Part shown: positions 1-6,681 of the stretch, piece after piece | How the letters are laid out: every line of letters starts with the position of its first letter | Position numbering within the stretch: the stretch's first letter is position 1 | NCBI GenBank assembly: GCA_021785155.1 | Contig: JAJYGE010000457.1 | Span: 1 to 14,731 of the forward strand | DNA from: Planctomycetota bacterium | GTDB taxonomy: Bacteria; Planctomycetota; Phycisphaerae; WQYP01 | Reading direction: 5' to 3' | Length of the DNA: 14,731 bases | Notes under the pieces: generated by a model | What the model saw: only the letters and a program-made list of their open reading frames with translations | Told to the model about the DNA's origin: nothing | Database searches by the model: none | Position numbers and translations under genes: made by a program

Positions 1-375
1 CAATTCACGCACGGCCAGAGCTTCGGCATTTTCATCCACCGCCGTGAGGCCCGCCTGTGTGCGCTGATCCCGGACATAACCGGCCACCGAGGTGTGGGTT
101 TTAAAATACATAAAACCCACGACGATAAGCACGGGAATACCAATAACCGGATGTTCCAGCACCAGATATTCAATAATCAGAAAAATAATTGCCCCACCAC
201 CATTACCGCCACCGCCGCCGTCGCCACCAAATCCCCCCCCACCACCAAAGCCACCACCGCCAAAACCCTCACCACCGCCCGCGCGGCCATGGGCAGTGGA
301 CAATATCACAAGCAGAGGCACGGCCAACGCCAGAACCGGCAAGAGTTTCAACATGAGAATGCGAAGTCGTGTCAT
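1..375 (-). CDS. TIM44-like domain membrane protein, N-terminal part (cut by window edge)
   Basis: The 125 visible codons show a hydrophobic signal or anchor (residues about 8-27), a glycine-rich low-complexity stretch (about 33-61, repeats of GGGGFGG type), and a hydrophobic segment (about 62-90). A hydrophilic region follows (YVRDQRTQAGLTAVDENAEA) and runs off the window. This layout matches bacterial exported or membrane proteins with a C-terminal TIM44-like domain, but that domain lies outside the window, so the family call rests on architecture. The role of these proteins in bacteria is poorly defined. The start is taken at ATG 375; an in-frame ATG at 354 is possible, and neither has a convincing Shine-Dalgarno sequence. 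The gene is divergent from the SGNH hydrolase gene. The glycine codons create proline-rich open frames on the other strand (92-391 and 94-417) that are not genes. Confidence 0.6.
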   Translation of the reverse strand, partial: MTRLRILMLKLLPVLALAVPLLVILSTAHGRAGGGEGFGGGGFGGGGGFGGDGGGGGNGGGAIIFLIIEYLVLEHPVIGIPVLIVVGFMYFKTHTSVAGYVRDQRTQAGLTAVDENAEALAVREL

Positions 376-412
376 ACTGTTGGGATTGTAATGCCCGCTG
401 CGCCGGATGACC

Positions 413-433
413 AATGACACAACGTCATTTTTT
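413..433 (+). terminator. Small hairpin followed by T-run
   Basis: AATGAC (413-418), a 5-nt loop, and GTCATT (424-429) run into six T residues (428-433). The form is like an intrinsic terminator read on the plus strand. It lies in the divergent gap, with no obvious plus-strand gene upstream, so it may instead be a leader structure or chance. The stem is short and half A/T. Confidence 0.25.
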
Positions 434-438
434 CACAT

Positions 439-496
439 TTTCACCATAACGGGATCGCGGCTAAGATACACTCGACCGGTTACGGACCGGCTAAGA
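439..496 (+). promoter_or_regulatory. Candidate promoter and paired 9-bp repeats upstream of the SGNH hydrolase gene
   Basis: A weak -35-like TTTCAC (439-444) is followed 17 bp later by a -10-like TAAGAT (462-467). The 9-mer CGGCTAAGA occurs twice, at 458-466 (over the -10) and at 488-496, 30 bp apart, about three helical turns. Between them CCGGT (476-480) and ACCGG (486-490) form a 5-bp inverted repeat. This could be a promoter with an operator, but the consensus match is modest. Confidence 0.3.
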
Positions 497-513
497 ACGA
501 CTCCGGAGCATAG

Positions 514-1185
514 ATGTCCATGCGTGTGATTCTTTATGGCGATTCCATGACCGAGTACCTGCATCGCCCCCCCCGCGTATTAGCTGATTATCTGCAACAG
601 TTGCAACCGGAAACCACGTATGAGATTTCCAACTGGGCGGTTGGCGGCACCCGGGCGGAACTGATTTTGTACCGTCTGGAGTATGAATTCTGGCATGGCC
701 GCGAACGCATGCTGCCATTGGCCCAAAGCCGCCCCGATATTCTGGTCATCGAATCCTGCGCGTTTAACAACGCCAATGACCGCGAATCAGGCCTTGGCAA
801 TTTCACCCATATCTGGAATCAGATTCTGGCGACATGCCGACAACATGCTCCCAATGCCCGCATCATAACGTATTTGACCATCAGCAGTTCTCCGAACGTT
901 CCTGAGGATCGCGCCAACCGTCTGTTTTACAGATCATTGCCGGAGGTCTTTGCGAATCGCCATAAATGGCGGGAGATTTATCAGGATGCTTTTGTGCAAT
1001 GGGCAATAAGTGCGGGTGTGGAATTTGTAAATGTGCGGGAGCAGGTCAGAAGACAGGAATCCTCAGGCGTGCCGCGGACGCATTGGATTTCCACCGACGG
1101 TGTGCATCCTAATCAGGCCGGCGTGGAGCTGATATCAGAATGGATTGCCCAAAGCATCGCCTCACCGGGAGGAAAAAAGCCATGA
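514..1185 (+). CDS. SGNH/GDSL-type esterase or lipase family hydrolase
   Basis: This is a 223-residue protein of the SGNH hydrolase superfamily. Members are serine hydrolases acting on ester bonds of lipids, acetylated sugars or other carbohydrates, and the substrate cannot be told here. Block I is YGDSMTE with nucleophile Ser11. Block II has Gly44/45 in NWAVGGT. The block III position reads CAFNNAND, with the oxyanion Asn likely among N85, N86 or N88. Block V is TDGVHPNQAG, giving the Asp195-His198 pair of the triad. There is no signal peptide, so it is probably cytoplasmic. The start at ATG 514 has GGAG (505-508) 5 nt upstream. The stop overlaps the next gene's start (ATGA at 1182-1185), indicating translational coupling with the DUF2127 gene. 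Confidence 0.88.
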   Translation: MSMRVILYGDSMTEYLHRPPRVLADYLQQLQPETTYEISNWAVGGTRAELILYRLEYEFWHGRERMLPLAQSRPDILVIESCAFNNANDRESGLGNFTHIWNQILATCRQHAPNARIITYLTISSSPNVPEDRANRLFYRSLPEVFANRHKWREIYQDAFVQWAISAGVEFVNVREQVRRQESSGVPRTHWISTDGVHPNQAGVELISEWIAQSIASPGGKKP

Positions 1186-1697
1186 GTCAAAGCGCCCCGA
1201 CACCCTCGGCCATTCGTTCTCAATGTAAACCGCCCCACCGCAACCGGATACTTCTGACCATTGCGCTGTTTAAGTTTTTCAAGGCGGCGGCGATGATTAC
1301 GGCGGGCGTATTGGCCATCACCTATCAACATGCCAATTTAAGCCAAATCGCCATGCATTGGGTAAATAAATTCCGGATTGATCCCGATAATGTATATGTG
1401 GATTGGGTGCTTGATCACGCCAGACTTGTGCATGCCAGGCAGCTTGAAATAGTCGCGGTTGGGGCCTTTGTATATGGGGTTCTCTTTCTGGTGGAGGGGA
1501 TCGGCCTGTACCGGGAAAAAGTGTGGGGCGAATATCTGGTGATCGTGGAAGTCAGTCTGCTCATGCCGGTGGAGATCATCGGAATATGCGCAAAACCTGA
1601 TCTCTTGCGTGTGGGCCTGCTGATCGCAAATATATTTATTCTGGTGTATCTCATTTACCTGCGGATAAAGTCCGTCCGCGCCGCGCCGGGACGATGA
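1182..1697 (+). CDS. DUF2127 family membrane protein
   Basis: This 171-residue integral membrane protein has four likely membrane segments: residues about 25-45 (LLTIALFKFFKAAAMITAGV), about 87-105, about 117-132 and about 140-160. The stretch VEGIGLYREKVWGEYLVIVE, followed by LLMPVEIIGI, is typical of DUF2127, a family of unknown function. The start is set at ATG 1182 by a strong GGGAGG (1167-1172) 9 nt upstream and by the 4-nt overlap with the SGNH hydrolase gene. A longer reading from 1140 would lie inside the hydrolase gene and has no such site. Coupling suggests co-expression with the hydrolase, but no common pathway is evident. Confidence 0.82.
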   Translation: MSQSAPTPSAIRSQCKPPHRNRILLTIALFKFFKAAAMITAGVLAITYQHANLSQIAMHWVNKFRIDPDNVYVDWVLDHARLVHARQLEIVAVGAFVYGVLFLVEGIGLYREKVWGEYLVIVEVSLLMPVEIIGICAKPDLLRVGLLIANIFILVYLIYLRIKSVRAAPGR

Positions 1698-1779
1698 TGC
1701 GCACTGCCGGGTGGAAACGCGGCCCGCGTCAAGCGTCACCGCCCCACGGGCGCAACGTTATGTGGCTCCGCCCGCCGCG
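1698..1779. other. Convergent intergenic gap
   Basis: This is the 82-bp space between the ends of the DUF2127 gene and phoH. It holds a small GC-rich hairpin, CGCCC-CAC-GGGCG at 1740-1752, with no T-run. It may help end transcription but is too short to call firmly. Confidence 0.3.
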
Positions 1780-3132
1780 TCACAATTCTTTTACAATCAG
1801 GCTGGCCAGACTGCTGCGCTCCGGGCGTTCGAGGGTTACATGGCCGACGAGGTCCGAATTTTTAAGTTTCTCAATGGTAAAGGACAGCCCGTTGGAATTG
1901 GCATCGAGATATGGATTATCGATTTGCTCGGCATCGCCGGTAAGGACAATTTTAGTACCCTCACCCACACGGCTGATAATGGTTTTAATTTCATGGGGGG
2001 TGAGGTTTTGGGCTTCATCGACAATCATAAACTGATGGGGAATACTGCGTCCGCGAATATAGGTGAGGGCTTCCAGCACCACTTTTCCGCTTTCCACCAA
2101 GGCCTTTAATTTACTTTCCACGTTGGCGGATTCCGCACTGTGGATCCGGCGATCCTGCAATAGAAATTCCAGGTTGTCAAAAATAGGCTGCATCCAGACG
2201 GCCATTTTTTCATCTTTGGTGCCGGGCAGAAAGCCAATGTCCCGGCCCAGCGGCATAATAGGCCGGGCCACCAGCAGGCGTTCATAACGCTGTTCGTTGA
2301 AGCATTTGGTCATACCGGCCGCCAGAGCCAGAAGTGTTTTTCCCGTGCCGGCCGTGCCCATCAGCGTAACCATCTGCACATCATCATCCAGCAATAAATC
2401 CAAGGCCATTGTCTGCTGGACGTTGCGCGGCAAAATTCCAAAACACGCTTTTTTGGCGCGCATCAGCGGTAAGACCGCCTGCAACGAACTGACATACCGG
2501 GCCAGGCCGGTCTGATGCTCGTCCATGGAATTTCGGAAAAGTACGAATTCATTGGCAAACAGCGGCGGATTAAGTTTGGCCAGGACAGGGTCCTGGATTG
2601 GAATTTTCTTTTCCGCATACAGCCGGTCAATGATCGCACCTTCCACGTTTACTTCCCGATAGCCGGCGTAAAGGGTTTCATAATCCACCTTCTGGGATTC
2701 AAAATCCGCCGTGTTGATGCCCAGCGCATCAGACTTGATGCGGGCATTGATGTCCTTGCTGATAAAGGTGACGGGTTTACCCTGTTCCTTCAGGTGATAG
2801 GCAACGGCGATAATCCGGTTGTCGGGCACACCGGCGTTCAGGCCAACGACGGGTGTCTGATCCATGGCTACGCGAATGCAGCCATTATGCCCGTTCCATT
2901 TCACACCCTCGGCCAGGTGGCCGCGTTCACGGAGTTGATCCAGGTGGCGGATTACCATACGGGCATTGCGGCCAACATCGTTGCTGTCCTTCTTAAATTT
3001 GTCGAGTTCTTCCAGCACGTCAAACGGAATAACGACCTCATTATCCGCAAAGGAAAACAGGGCGTTGGGATTGTGCAGCAAGGCACTGGTGTCCAAAACG
3101 AAATATTTCACCGCTGATTTGGGATTAACCAT
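1780..3132 (-). CDS. PhoH family ATPase with N-terminal PIN domain
   Basis: This 450-residue protein of the PIN-PhoH type resembles YlaK-like PhoH2 proteins, which are NTP-driven RNA-processing enzymes joining a PIN RNase domain to a helicase-like ATPase. The PIN domain covers about 9-150: YFVLDTSALL with Asp14, the acidic EELDKFK (Glu41/42), PDNRIIAVA (Asp104) and SKDINARIKSD (Asp127). The PhoH ATPase covers about 235-450: Walker A GTAGTGKT (259-266), VARPIMPLGRDIGFLPG, Walker B MIVDEAQN (369-376), LTGDAEQID (397-405) and the SNGL motif. The length is usual for the family and all key residues are present. The start is ATG 3132; a GGAG lies about 14 nt upstream, which is a weak distance. It is transcribed alone or downstream of the lipoprotein gene, 70 bp away. 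Confidence 0.93.
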   Translation of the reverse strand: MVNPKSAVKYFVLDTSALLHNPNALFSFADNEVVIPFDVLEELDKFKKDSNDVGRNARMVIRHLDQLRERGHLAEGVKWNGHNGCIRVAMDQTPVVGLNAGVPDNRIIAVAYHLKEQGKPVTFISKDINARIKSDALGINTADFESQKVDYETLYAGYREVNVEGAIIDRLYAEKKIPIQDPVLAKLNPPLFANEFVLFRNSMDEHQTGLARYVSSLQAVLPLMRAKKACFGILPRNVQQTMALDLLLDDDVQMVTLMGTAGTGKTLLALAAGMTKCFNEQRYERLLVARPIMPLGRDIGFLPGTKDEKMAVWMQPIFDNLEFLLQDRRIHSAESANVESKLKALVESGKVVLEALTYIRGRSIPHQFMIVDEAQNLTPHEIKTIISRVGEGTKIVLTGDAEQIDNPYLDANSNGLSFTIEKLKNSDLVGHVTLERPERSSLASLIVKEL

Positions 3133-3171
3133 CGCTTCTATATGCTCCGCTACTCTGACATCAACTTACAC

Positions 3172-3185
3172 ACGGCTTCAGCCGT
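3172..3185 (-). terminator. Short hairpin between the lipoprotein gene and phoH
   Basis: ACGGC-TTCA-GCCGT is a perfect small inverted repeat just past the lipoprotein stop codon and before the phoH start, both on the minus strand. No T-run follows in the minus direction, so termination is uncertain. It could also be a pause or processing site. Confidence 0.25.
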
Positions 3186-3202
3186 AACGCCGGACAATTC
3201 TA

Positions 3203-4135
3203 TCAGCGAGCGCGTCCATTTGCGCTGCTTCCTCGAAGGCTTTTGGCGGGCCAATTGGCCGGGTTATCAATATCCGCGACTTTCAAGCCTTGAAAACTCG
3301 GCGAGGCAAAAATAAATTTTGCCTTGCCAGACAATTTTAATGTTGCGCGTTGAACGTGGAAGTCCATCCGCGCCCGCACATCAAGATAATGGATAACAAT
3401 GTGCATCGGCAGTTCCACGCCGCCAAAGGCGTTTCCCACCGGGTGATATTCGCTTAACCGGGCATACGCGATAACCCGACCATTGCGATCATACAGCCGC
3501 ACCTCCCTGATCTGTCCGGTATACCGGCTGATGGAGATTTGCCGTTCGATATGAACAAGCCCGTTTCCACCGTCATGCAGCAACAGCAGATGGTATTGAT
3601 CGGCATGCGGAAAATTAAACATCGCCACGCGGCTGGCACCCGTGCGAATCAACGGCGTAATACCCAGCATGTCCAAGATGCGTTGCGGCCTTAGCGGCAT
3701 GACATCGGATGGCAGGCGGTATTCCGCGGCCACGCGTCCCACATAAGCAATTTTATGTTCATGATCAATGAGCCAATATATCCGCCGATTCATGCCCATT
3801 TCAAACGCGTCCTGCCCCAGATACGTCCCCACCAACAGCAGGTGTGGTATGCGGTGCTGATCCACCAGCAGAACCGCATGGGCCTGAAAACTGGAGGCAC
3901 CTCCATGATGGTGAATCAAGGTCAGATTGACGTTACCGGTCAAACGCAGGGTGCCCAGCAATGCAGCGCGGGCGTTGAGGCGATGAATAACCTGCTGTGC
4001 CGGCGGTATGGCCATGAGTTTTCGCGGTACCCGCACCTGCTGGGCGCAGCCCGCCAAAAGCATCAGTCCGCAGAACATCAAGACCATTGCGCGGCGGCAG
4101 GCAATCGCGTTGATGCGTGTCATGGGTGATTCCAT
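3203..4135 (-). CDS. Outer-envelope lipoprotein of unknown function
   Basis: This 310-residue protein has a type II signal: positive N-terminus (TRINAIACRR), hydrophobic core (about 17-27) and lipobox LLAGC with lipidated Cys30. Residues +2/+3 are Ala-Gln, with no Asp at +2 that would favour inner-membrane retention in the E. coli Lol rule. The body looks beta-rich, with alternating hydrophobic strands such as GTLRLTGNVNLTLIHHHGG, HIERQISISRYTG and AKFIFASPSF. The general pattern recalls LolA/LolB-like single-domain beta proteins, but I recognise no family motif and assign no function. The start is ATG 4135, or possibly ATG 4123, four codons in. An extended -10 element at 4171-4179 lies upstream, and the gene is divergent from proA. 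Confidence 0.72.
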   Translation of the reverse strand: MESPMTRINAIACRRAMVLMFCGLMLLAGCAQQVRVPRKLMAIPPAQQVIHRLNARAALLGTLRLTGNVNLTLIHHHGGASSFQAHAVLLVDQHRIPHLLLVGTYLGQDAFEMGMNRRIYWLIDHEHKIAYVGRVAAEYRLPSDVMPLRPQRILDMLGITPLIRTGASRVAMFNFPHADQYHLLLLHDGGNGLVHIERQISISRYTGQIREVRLYDRNGRVIAYARLSEYHPVGNAFGGVELPMHIVIHYLDVRARMDFHVQRATLKLSGKAKFIFASPSFQGLKVADIDNPANWPAKSLRGSSANGRAR

Positions 4136-4170
4136 CTGTCAGTATGCTCCTGGAAAGTATCCTCCACCCA

Positions 4171-4179
4171 ATTTTAACA
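4171..4179 (-). promoter_or_regulatory. Extended -10 promoter element for the lipoprotein gene
   Basis: Read on the minus strand, 4179-4171 is TGTTAAAAT, an extended -10 (TGn plus a TATAAT-like hexamer, TAAAAT). It lies about 36 bp before the ATG at 4135. No good -35 is visible, as expected when the TG extension is used. Confidence 0.4.
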
Positions 4180-4224
4180 CGATTGGCGAATTCACGCCCG
4201 ATCTCCGCGCATCAAGCAAAAATA

Positions 4225-4233
4225 TGCTAAAAT
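4225..4233 (+). promoter_or_regulatory. Extended -10 promoter element for proA
   Basis: TGCTAAAAT fits an extended -10 (TG at 4225-4226, TAAAAT at 4228-4233). Transcription would start near 4240, leaving a leader of about 24 nt that carries the GGAG at 4255-4258, 5 nt before the proA ATG. It mirrors the element on the other strand at 4171-4179, so the 128-bp gap looks like a compact divergent promoter region. Confidence 0.45.
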
Positions 4234-4263
4234 AACGGATGGTTAAGGACCAATGGAGTTGCC

Positions 4264-5583
4264 ATGCAAAGCTCGATCATAACAGACAATCAATCCGGGG
4301 CATTGACGGCGGGAAACGCTGATCTGGCCGACGTAACCAAAGAAGTCATGCATATAGCCCGGCAGGCCCGGCTGGCGGCTCGGCACATGGCCACCCTAAG
4401 CGGTAATGTGCGTAATTCCGCGCTGCTGCGCATTGCCGATGGCATCATCGCCCACAAGGCCGCGCTTCTGGAGGCCAATTTGGCCGATGTTCGGCAGGCG
4501 AAAGAGGAAAATTTGTCGCTGCCCATGATGTCACGGCTCACCCTGACGGATAAAAAACTGGAAGCCATGGCGACCAGCGTCCGGGAAATCGCCGGGCAAA
4601 CCGACCCCGTCGGCCAAACCATCGAAGCGTATGATCGCCCCAACGGTCTGCGGATTGAAAAACGCCGCGTGCCCATTGGCGTCATCGCCATTATTTATGA
4701 AAGTCGGCCCAATGTCACCAGCGATGCCGCAGCGCTATGCCTTAAAAGCGGCAACGCCTGCATTCTGCGCGGCGGCAGGGAATCTATCCGCAGCAATCAG
4801 GCGATTGCCAAAATTATCCGGGAAGCTCTGATCGCCGCGCAAGTAGATCCTAATGCCGTACAACTCATCACCACCACGGATCGCTCGGCGGTGGGGGTAC
4901 TGGTTACGGCGGAGGGACTGGTGGACCTGGCGATTCCGCGCGGCGGAGAATCGCTGATCCGGGCGGTTGTCGATCAGGCCACGATCCCGGTCATCAAGCA
5001 TTACAAGGGCGTTTGCCATGTTTATATTGATAAGAGTGCCGATGCGGATATGGCGGTTCATGTGGCGTACAGCGCCAAAGTCGATGGCTGCGCGGTGTGT
5101 AACACGGCCGAATGTATTCTTGTACATAAAGAAATTGCTGCACGGGTACTCCCCCGTCTGGCGGCCAAGTTCCGCGAGGCAAAAGTGGAAATGCGGGCCG
5201 ACGCCCGCAGTCAGGGACTTCTGCAAAATGCCAAATTAGCCGTTGAATCAGACTGGGGTGCGGAATTTCTGGACTTGATCGTCGCCATCAAACAGGTCAA
5301 TTCAATAGATGAAGCCATCGCTCATATTACCCAATATGGATCCCAGCATACCGACGCCATTATCACCAGTGATATCCATGCGGCGAATAAATTTATCCAG
5401 AACGTGGATTCCGCCAGCGTCATGGTCAACGCCTCTACCCGCTGGGCCGATGGCTTTGAATATGGATTGGGGGCGGAAATCGGCATCAGCACCGACAAAC
5501 TTCACGCCCGCGGTCCCATGGGCGCGGCGGATCTGTGCACGTATAAATTTATTGTCACCGGCAATGGCCATGTGCGGGTGTAA
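4264..5583 (+). CDS. proA: Gamma-glutamyl phosphate reductase (glutamate-5-semialdehyde dehydrogenase)
   Basis: This enzyme catalyses NADPH-dependent reduction of gamma-glutamyl phosphate to glutamate-5-semialdehyde, the second step of proline synthesis, in the cytoplasm. The 439-residue length is close to the family norm of about 415-420, with some 20 extra residues at the N-terminus. Family signatures seen: RRVPIGVIAIIYESRPNV (135-151), the KSGNACILRGGRES stretch (161-174), LAIPRGGESLIRAV (222-235), and catalytic Cys279 in AKVDGCAVCNTAE. The C-terminal stretch around FEYGLGAEIGIST and HARGPMGAADLCTYKF is also typical. The start has GGAG 5 nt upstream. No proB (glutamate 5-kinase) is adjacent, so the pathway genes are dispersed. 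It converges on trpF with only 26 bp between the stops. Confidence 0.96.
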   Translation: MQSSIITDNQSGALTAGNADLADVTKEVMHIARQARLAARHMATLSGNVRNSALLRIADGIIAHKAALLEANLADVRQAKEENLSLPMMSRLTLTDKKLEAMATSVREIAGQTDPVGQTIEAYDRPNGLRIEKRRVPIGVIAIIYESRPNVTSDAAALCLKSGNACILRGGRESIRSNQAIAKIIREALIAAQVDPNAVQLITTTDRSAVGVLVTAEGLVDLAIPRGGESLIRAVVDQATIPVIKHYKGVCHVYIDKSADADMAVHVAYSAKVDGCAVCNTAECILVHKEIAARVLPRLAAKFREAKVEMRADARSQGLLQNAKLAVESDWGAEFLDLIVAIKQVNSIDEAIAHITQYGSQHTDAIITSDIHAANKFIQNVDSASVMVNASTRWADGFEYGLGAEIGISTDKLHARGPMGAADLCTYKFIVTGNGHVRV

Positions 5584-5609
5584 AAACCCGCTTATTGCGG
5601 CGGCGACTA
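5584..5609. other. Convergent proA/trpF gap
   Basis: This 26-bp space has a weak CCGC-TTATT-GCGG hairpin with no clear T-run. Nothing else is seen. Confidence 0.3.
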
Positions 5610-6302
5610 TCATTTAATGCGCGACGATGCCGCACGAACCGCCGCGATAAACGAGGCGATTTCGGCGTGATCTTTTATTCCGGGTTGACCGGCATATTCC
5701 ACGCCGCTGGAGACATCAACCGCCCACGGGCAAATGGTTGCGATCGCATCGGCAACGTTGCGGGCATTTAAGCCGCCGGCAAGTATTACCGGTAGAACGG
5801 TTCGCATCGCGCCGGCCTTCCGTGCTTCGGCCAGCCACGCCAAATCAATGCGTGTGCCGGTTCCGCCGTGGGCCGAAGTTGAAAAGCCGTCGAGGAGAAT
5901 TGCGGCGGCGGCAACAGGCATGGCCCGTAATGAATCGTCGATATTACGCAGATCTTCACCGCGGGCAATGCGAAATACCGGCCAGTAATCAAGGCCTTCC
6001 ACAGGTAATCGTCGCACTCTCATCGGGTCGCCATAAAGTTGAAATCGTCGCACGCCAAATACTTCGGCCAATGCGCGTGCGTCTGAATAACCCACATCGG
6101 TGCTTAAATCCACCAGTGCTACGGCGTGCTTGGTGGCGTCGCCGGTCTTGAGAATCTCACCCGCCCGCTGAACGGTAATTTTCCGCGGCCCAGAAAATAG
6201 ATTCAGACCAATAAAGTCCGCACCGTATCTTAACGCCATTTCCGCATCTTCGACGCGTGTCAGACCGCAAATTTTTATCTTCACCGTTTCCACATGCGCC
6301 AT
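5610..6302 (-). CDS. trpF: Phosphoribosylanthranilate isomerase
   Basis: This enzyme performs the Amadori rearrangement of N-(5-phosphoribosyl)anthranilate to CdRP, the third committed step of tryptophan synthesis, using a TIM-barrel fold in the cytoplasm. Motifs in order: VKIKICGLTR with the catalytic Cys, GADFIGLNLFSGPRKI (a variant of the usual SPR phosphate-site strand), LLDGF with the catalytic Asp followed by GGTGTRIDLAWL, and PVILAGGLNARNVADAI with VDVSSGVE near the end. I place the start at ATG 6302 (230 residues), matching the family length. The frame stays open to 6389, but that extra sequence is a decayed fragment of the NuoB-like gene and not TrpF. No clear Shine-Dalgarno site precedes ATG 6302; a GTG start right at VKIKICG is possible. 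No other trp genes are nearby. Confidence 0.9.
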   Translation of the reverse strand: MAHVETVKIKICGLTRVEDAEMALRYGADFIGLNLFSGPRKITVQRAGEILKTGDATKHAVALVDLSTDVGYSDARALAEVFGVRRFQLYGDPMRVRRLPVEGLDYWPVFRIARGEDLRNIDDSLRAMPVAAAAILLDGFSTSAHGGTGTRIDLAWLAEARKAGAMRTVLPVILAGGLNARNVADAIATICPWAVDVSSGVEYAGQPGIKDHAEIASFIAAVRAASSRIK

Positions 6303-6312
6303 TTTAACGTAA

Positions 6313-6446
6313 ATTGACTTCACCGTGGTGGATGCGGGAGCCGCCGGAGAGAACGCGCCAACCGCCATGATAATTTTTGGATCAGGCACGGCATAAACGG
6401 GCGATTTTAAGGGCTGGCTTCCTATTTTTCGTCACCGGCAAATCAT
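6313..6446 (-). pseudogene. Decayed fragment of the NuoB/HyfI-like gene
   Basis: On the minus strand this stretch aligns with 10357-10497, the region of the intact NuoB-like gene coding roughly for LITGPVTENMKLALKIAY through ACALSGGPYINHAEVN. By hand count, the core ATGCCGTGCCTGATCC... to GGCGCGT is 38/42 identical, the following TCCGGCGGC... block 29/36, and the preceding block starting GTGACG 25/36. The reading frame is broken by a 1-nt insertion before ATGCCG and a 4-nt deletion after GGCGCGT, and in-frame stops appear. The cysteine of VGAC reads as Phe. It is therefore a dead partial copy with no start or end. Its MPDPKII frame happens to continue into trpF and gives a false N-terminal extension. 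Confidence 0.85.
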
Positions 6447-6681
6447 TTGACTTTGCGGCGGATTATCCCGATACTTGCAACCAATTGGGTAGTAGTAAAA
6501 GGGCTTTATTAATGAAACCTTCCGCCCATGAGATCATTGAACGGTTCAACCTTTTGGATGTCTGCTTCCAACGCCGCATCAAATGGAAGCGCGGTATAAT
6601 AGCAGTTCCTATACAATTTTCCGCATATCTGTTTGCAACGATAACATGCGTGCCGGCGACACCGTCGGGACAAGGCCGACG
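6447..6681. other. Gap between the relic and hyfB: a short open frame and a -10 box
   Basis: This is the rest of the 379-bp space between trpF and hyfB. It contains a plus-strand open frame 6512-6691 (59 codons, beginning MKPSAHEIIERFNLL). Its first residues resemble the start of cupin_5/DUF985 proteins, but the following HPEGG motif is absent, so at best it is a truncated remnant. It also carries a perfect TATAAT at 6595-6600. No further homology to the NuoB-like gene could be traced with confidence beyond 6446. Confidence 0.3.
6595..6600 (+). promoter_or_regulatory. Perfect -10 hexamer upstream of hyfB
   Basis: TATAAT lies 82 bp before the preferred hyfB-like start (6682) and is read toward it. 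The -35 position 17 bp upstream (CGCCGC) does not match, so strength is uncertain or an activator may be needed. If this is the promoter, a start codon at 6583 is impossible, which supports the downstream ATG. Confidence 0.4.

Noticed and set aside
92..417. Proline/threonine-rich open frames on the plus strand
   Set aside because: They are the antisense of the glycine-rich stretch of the TIM44-like gene and have no start signal or homology.
2515..3117. 200-codon plus-strand open frame
   Set aside because: It lies wholly antisense to phoH, whose protein shows intact PIN and PhoH motifs. It is a codon-bias shadow.
6583..6681. N-terminal extension of the HyfB-like protein from ATG 6583
   Set aside because: It is polar, unlike HyfB homologues, contains a perfect -10 hexamer in its DNA, and a better ATG with AAGG lies at 6682.
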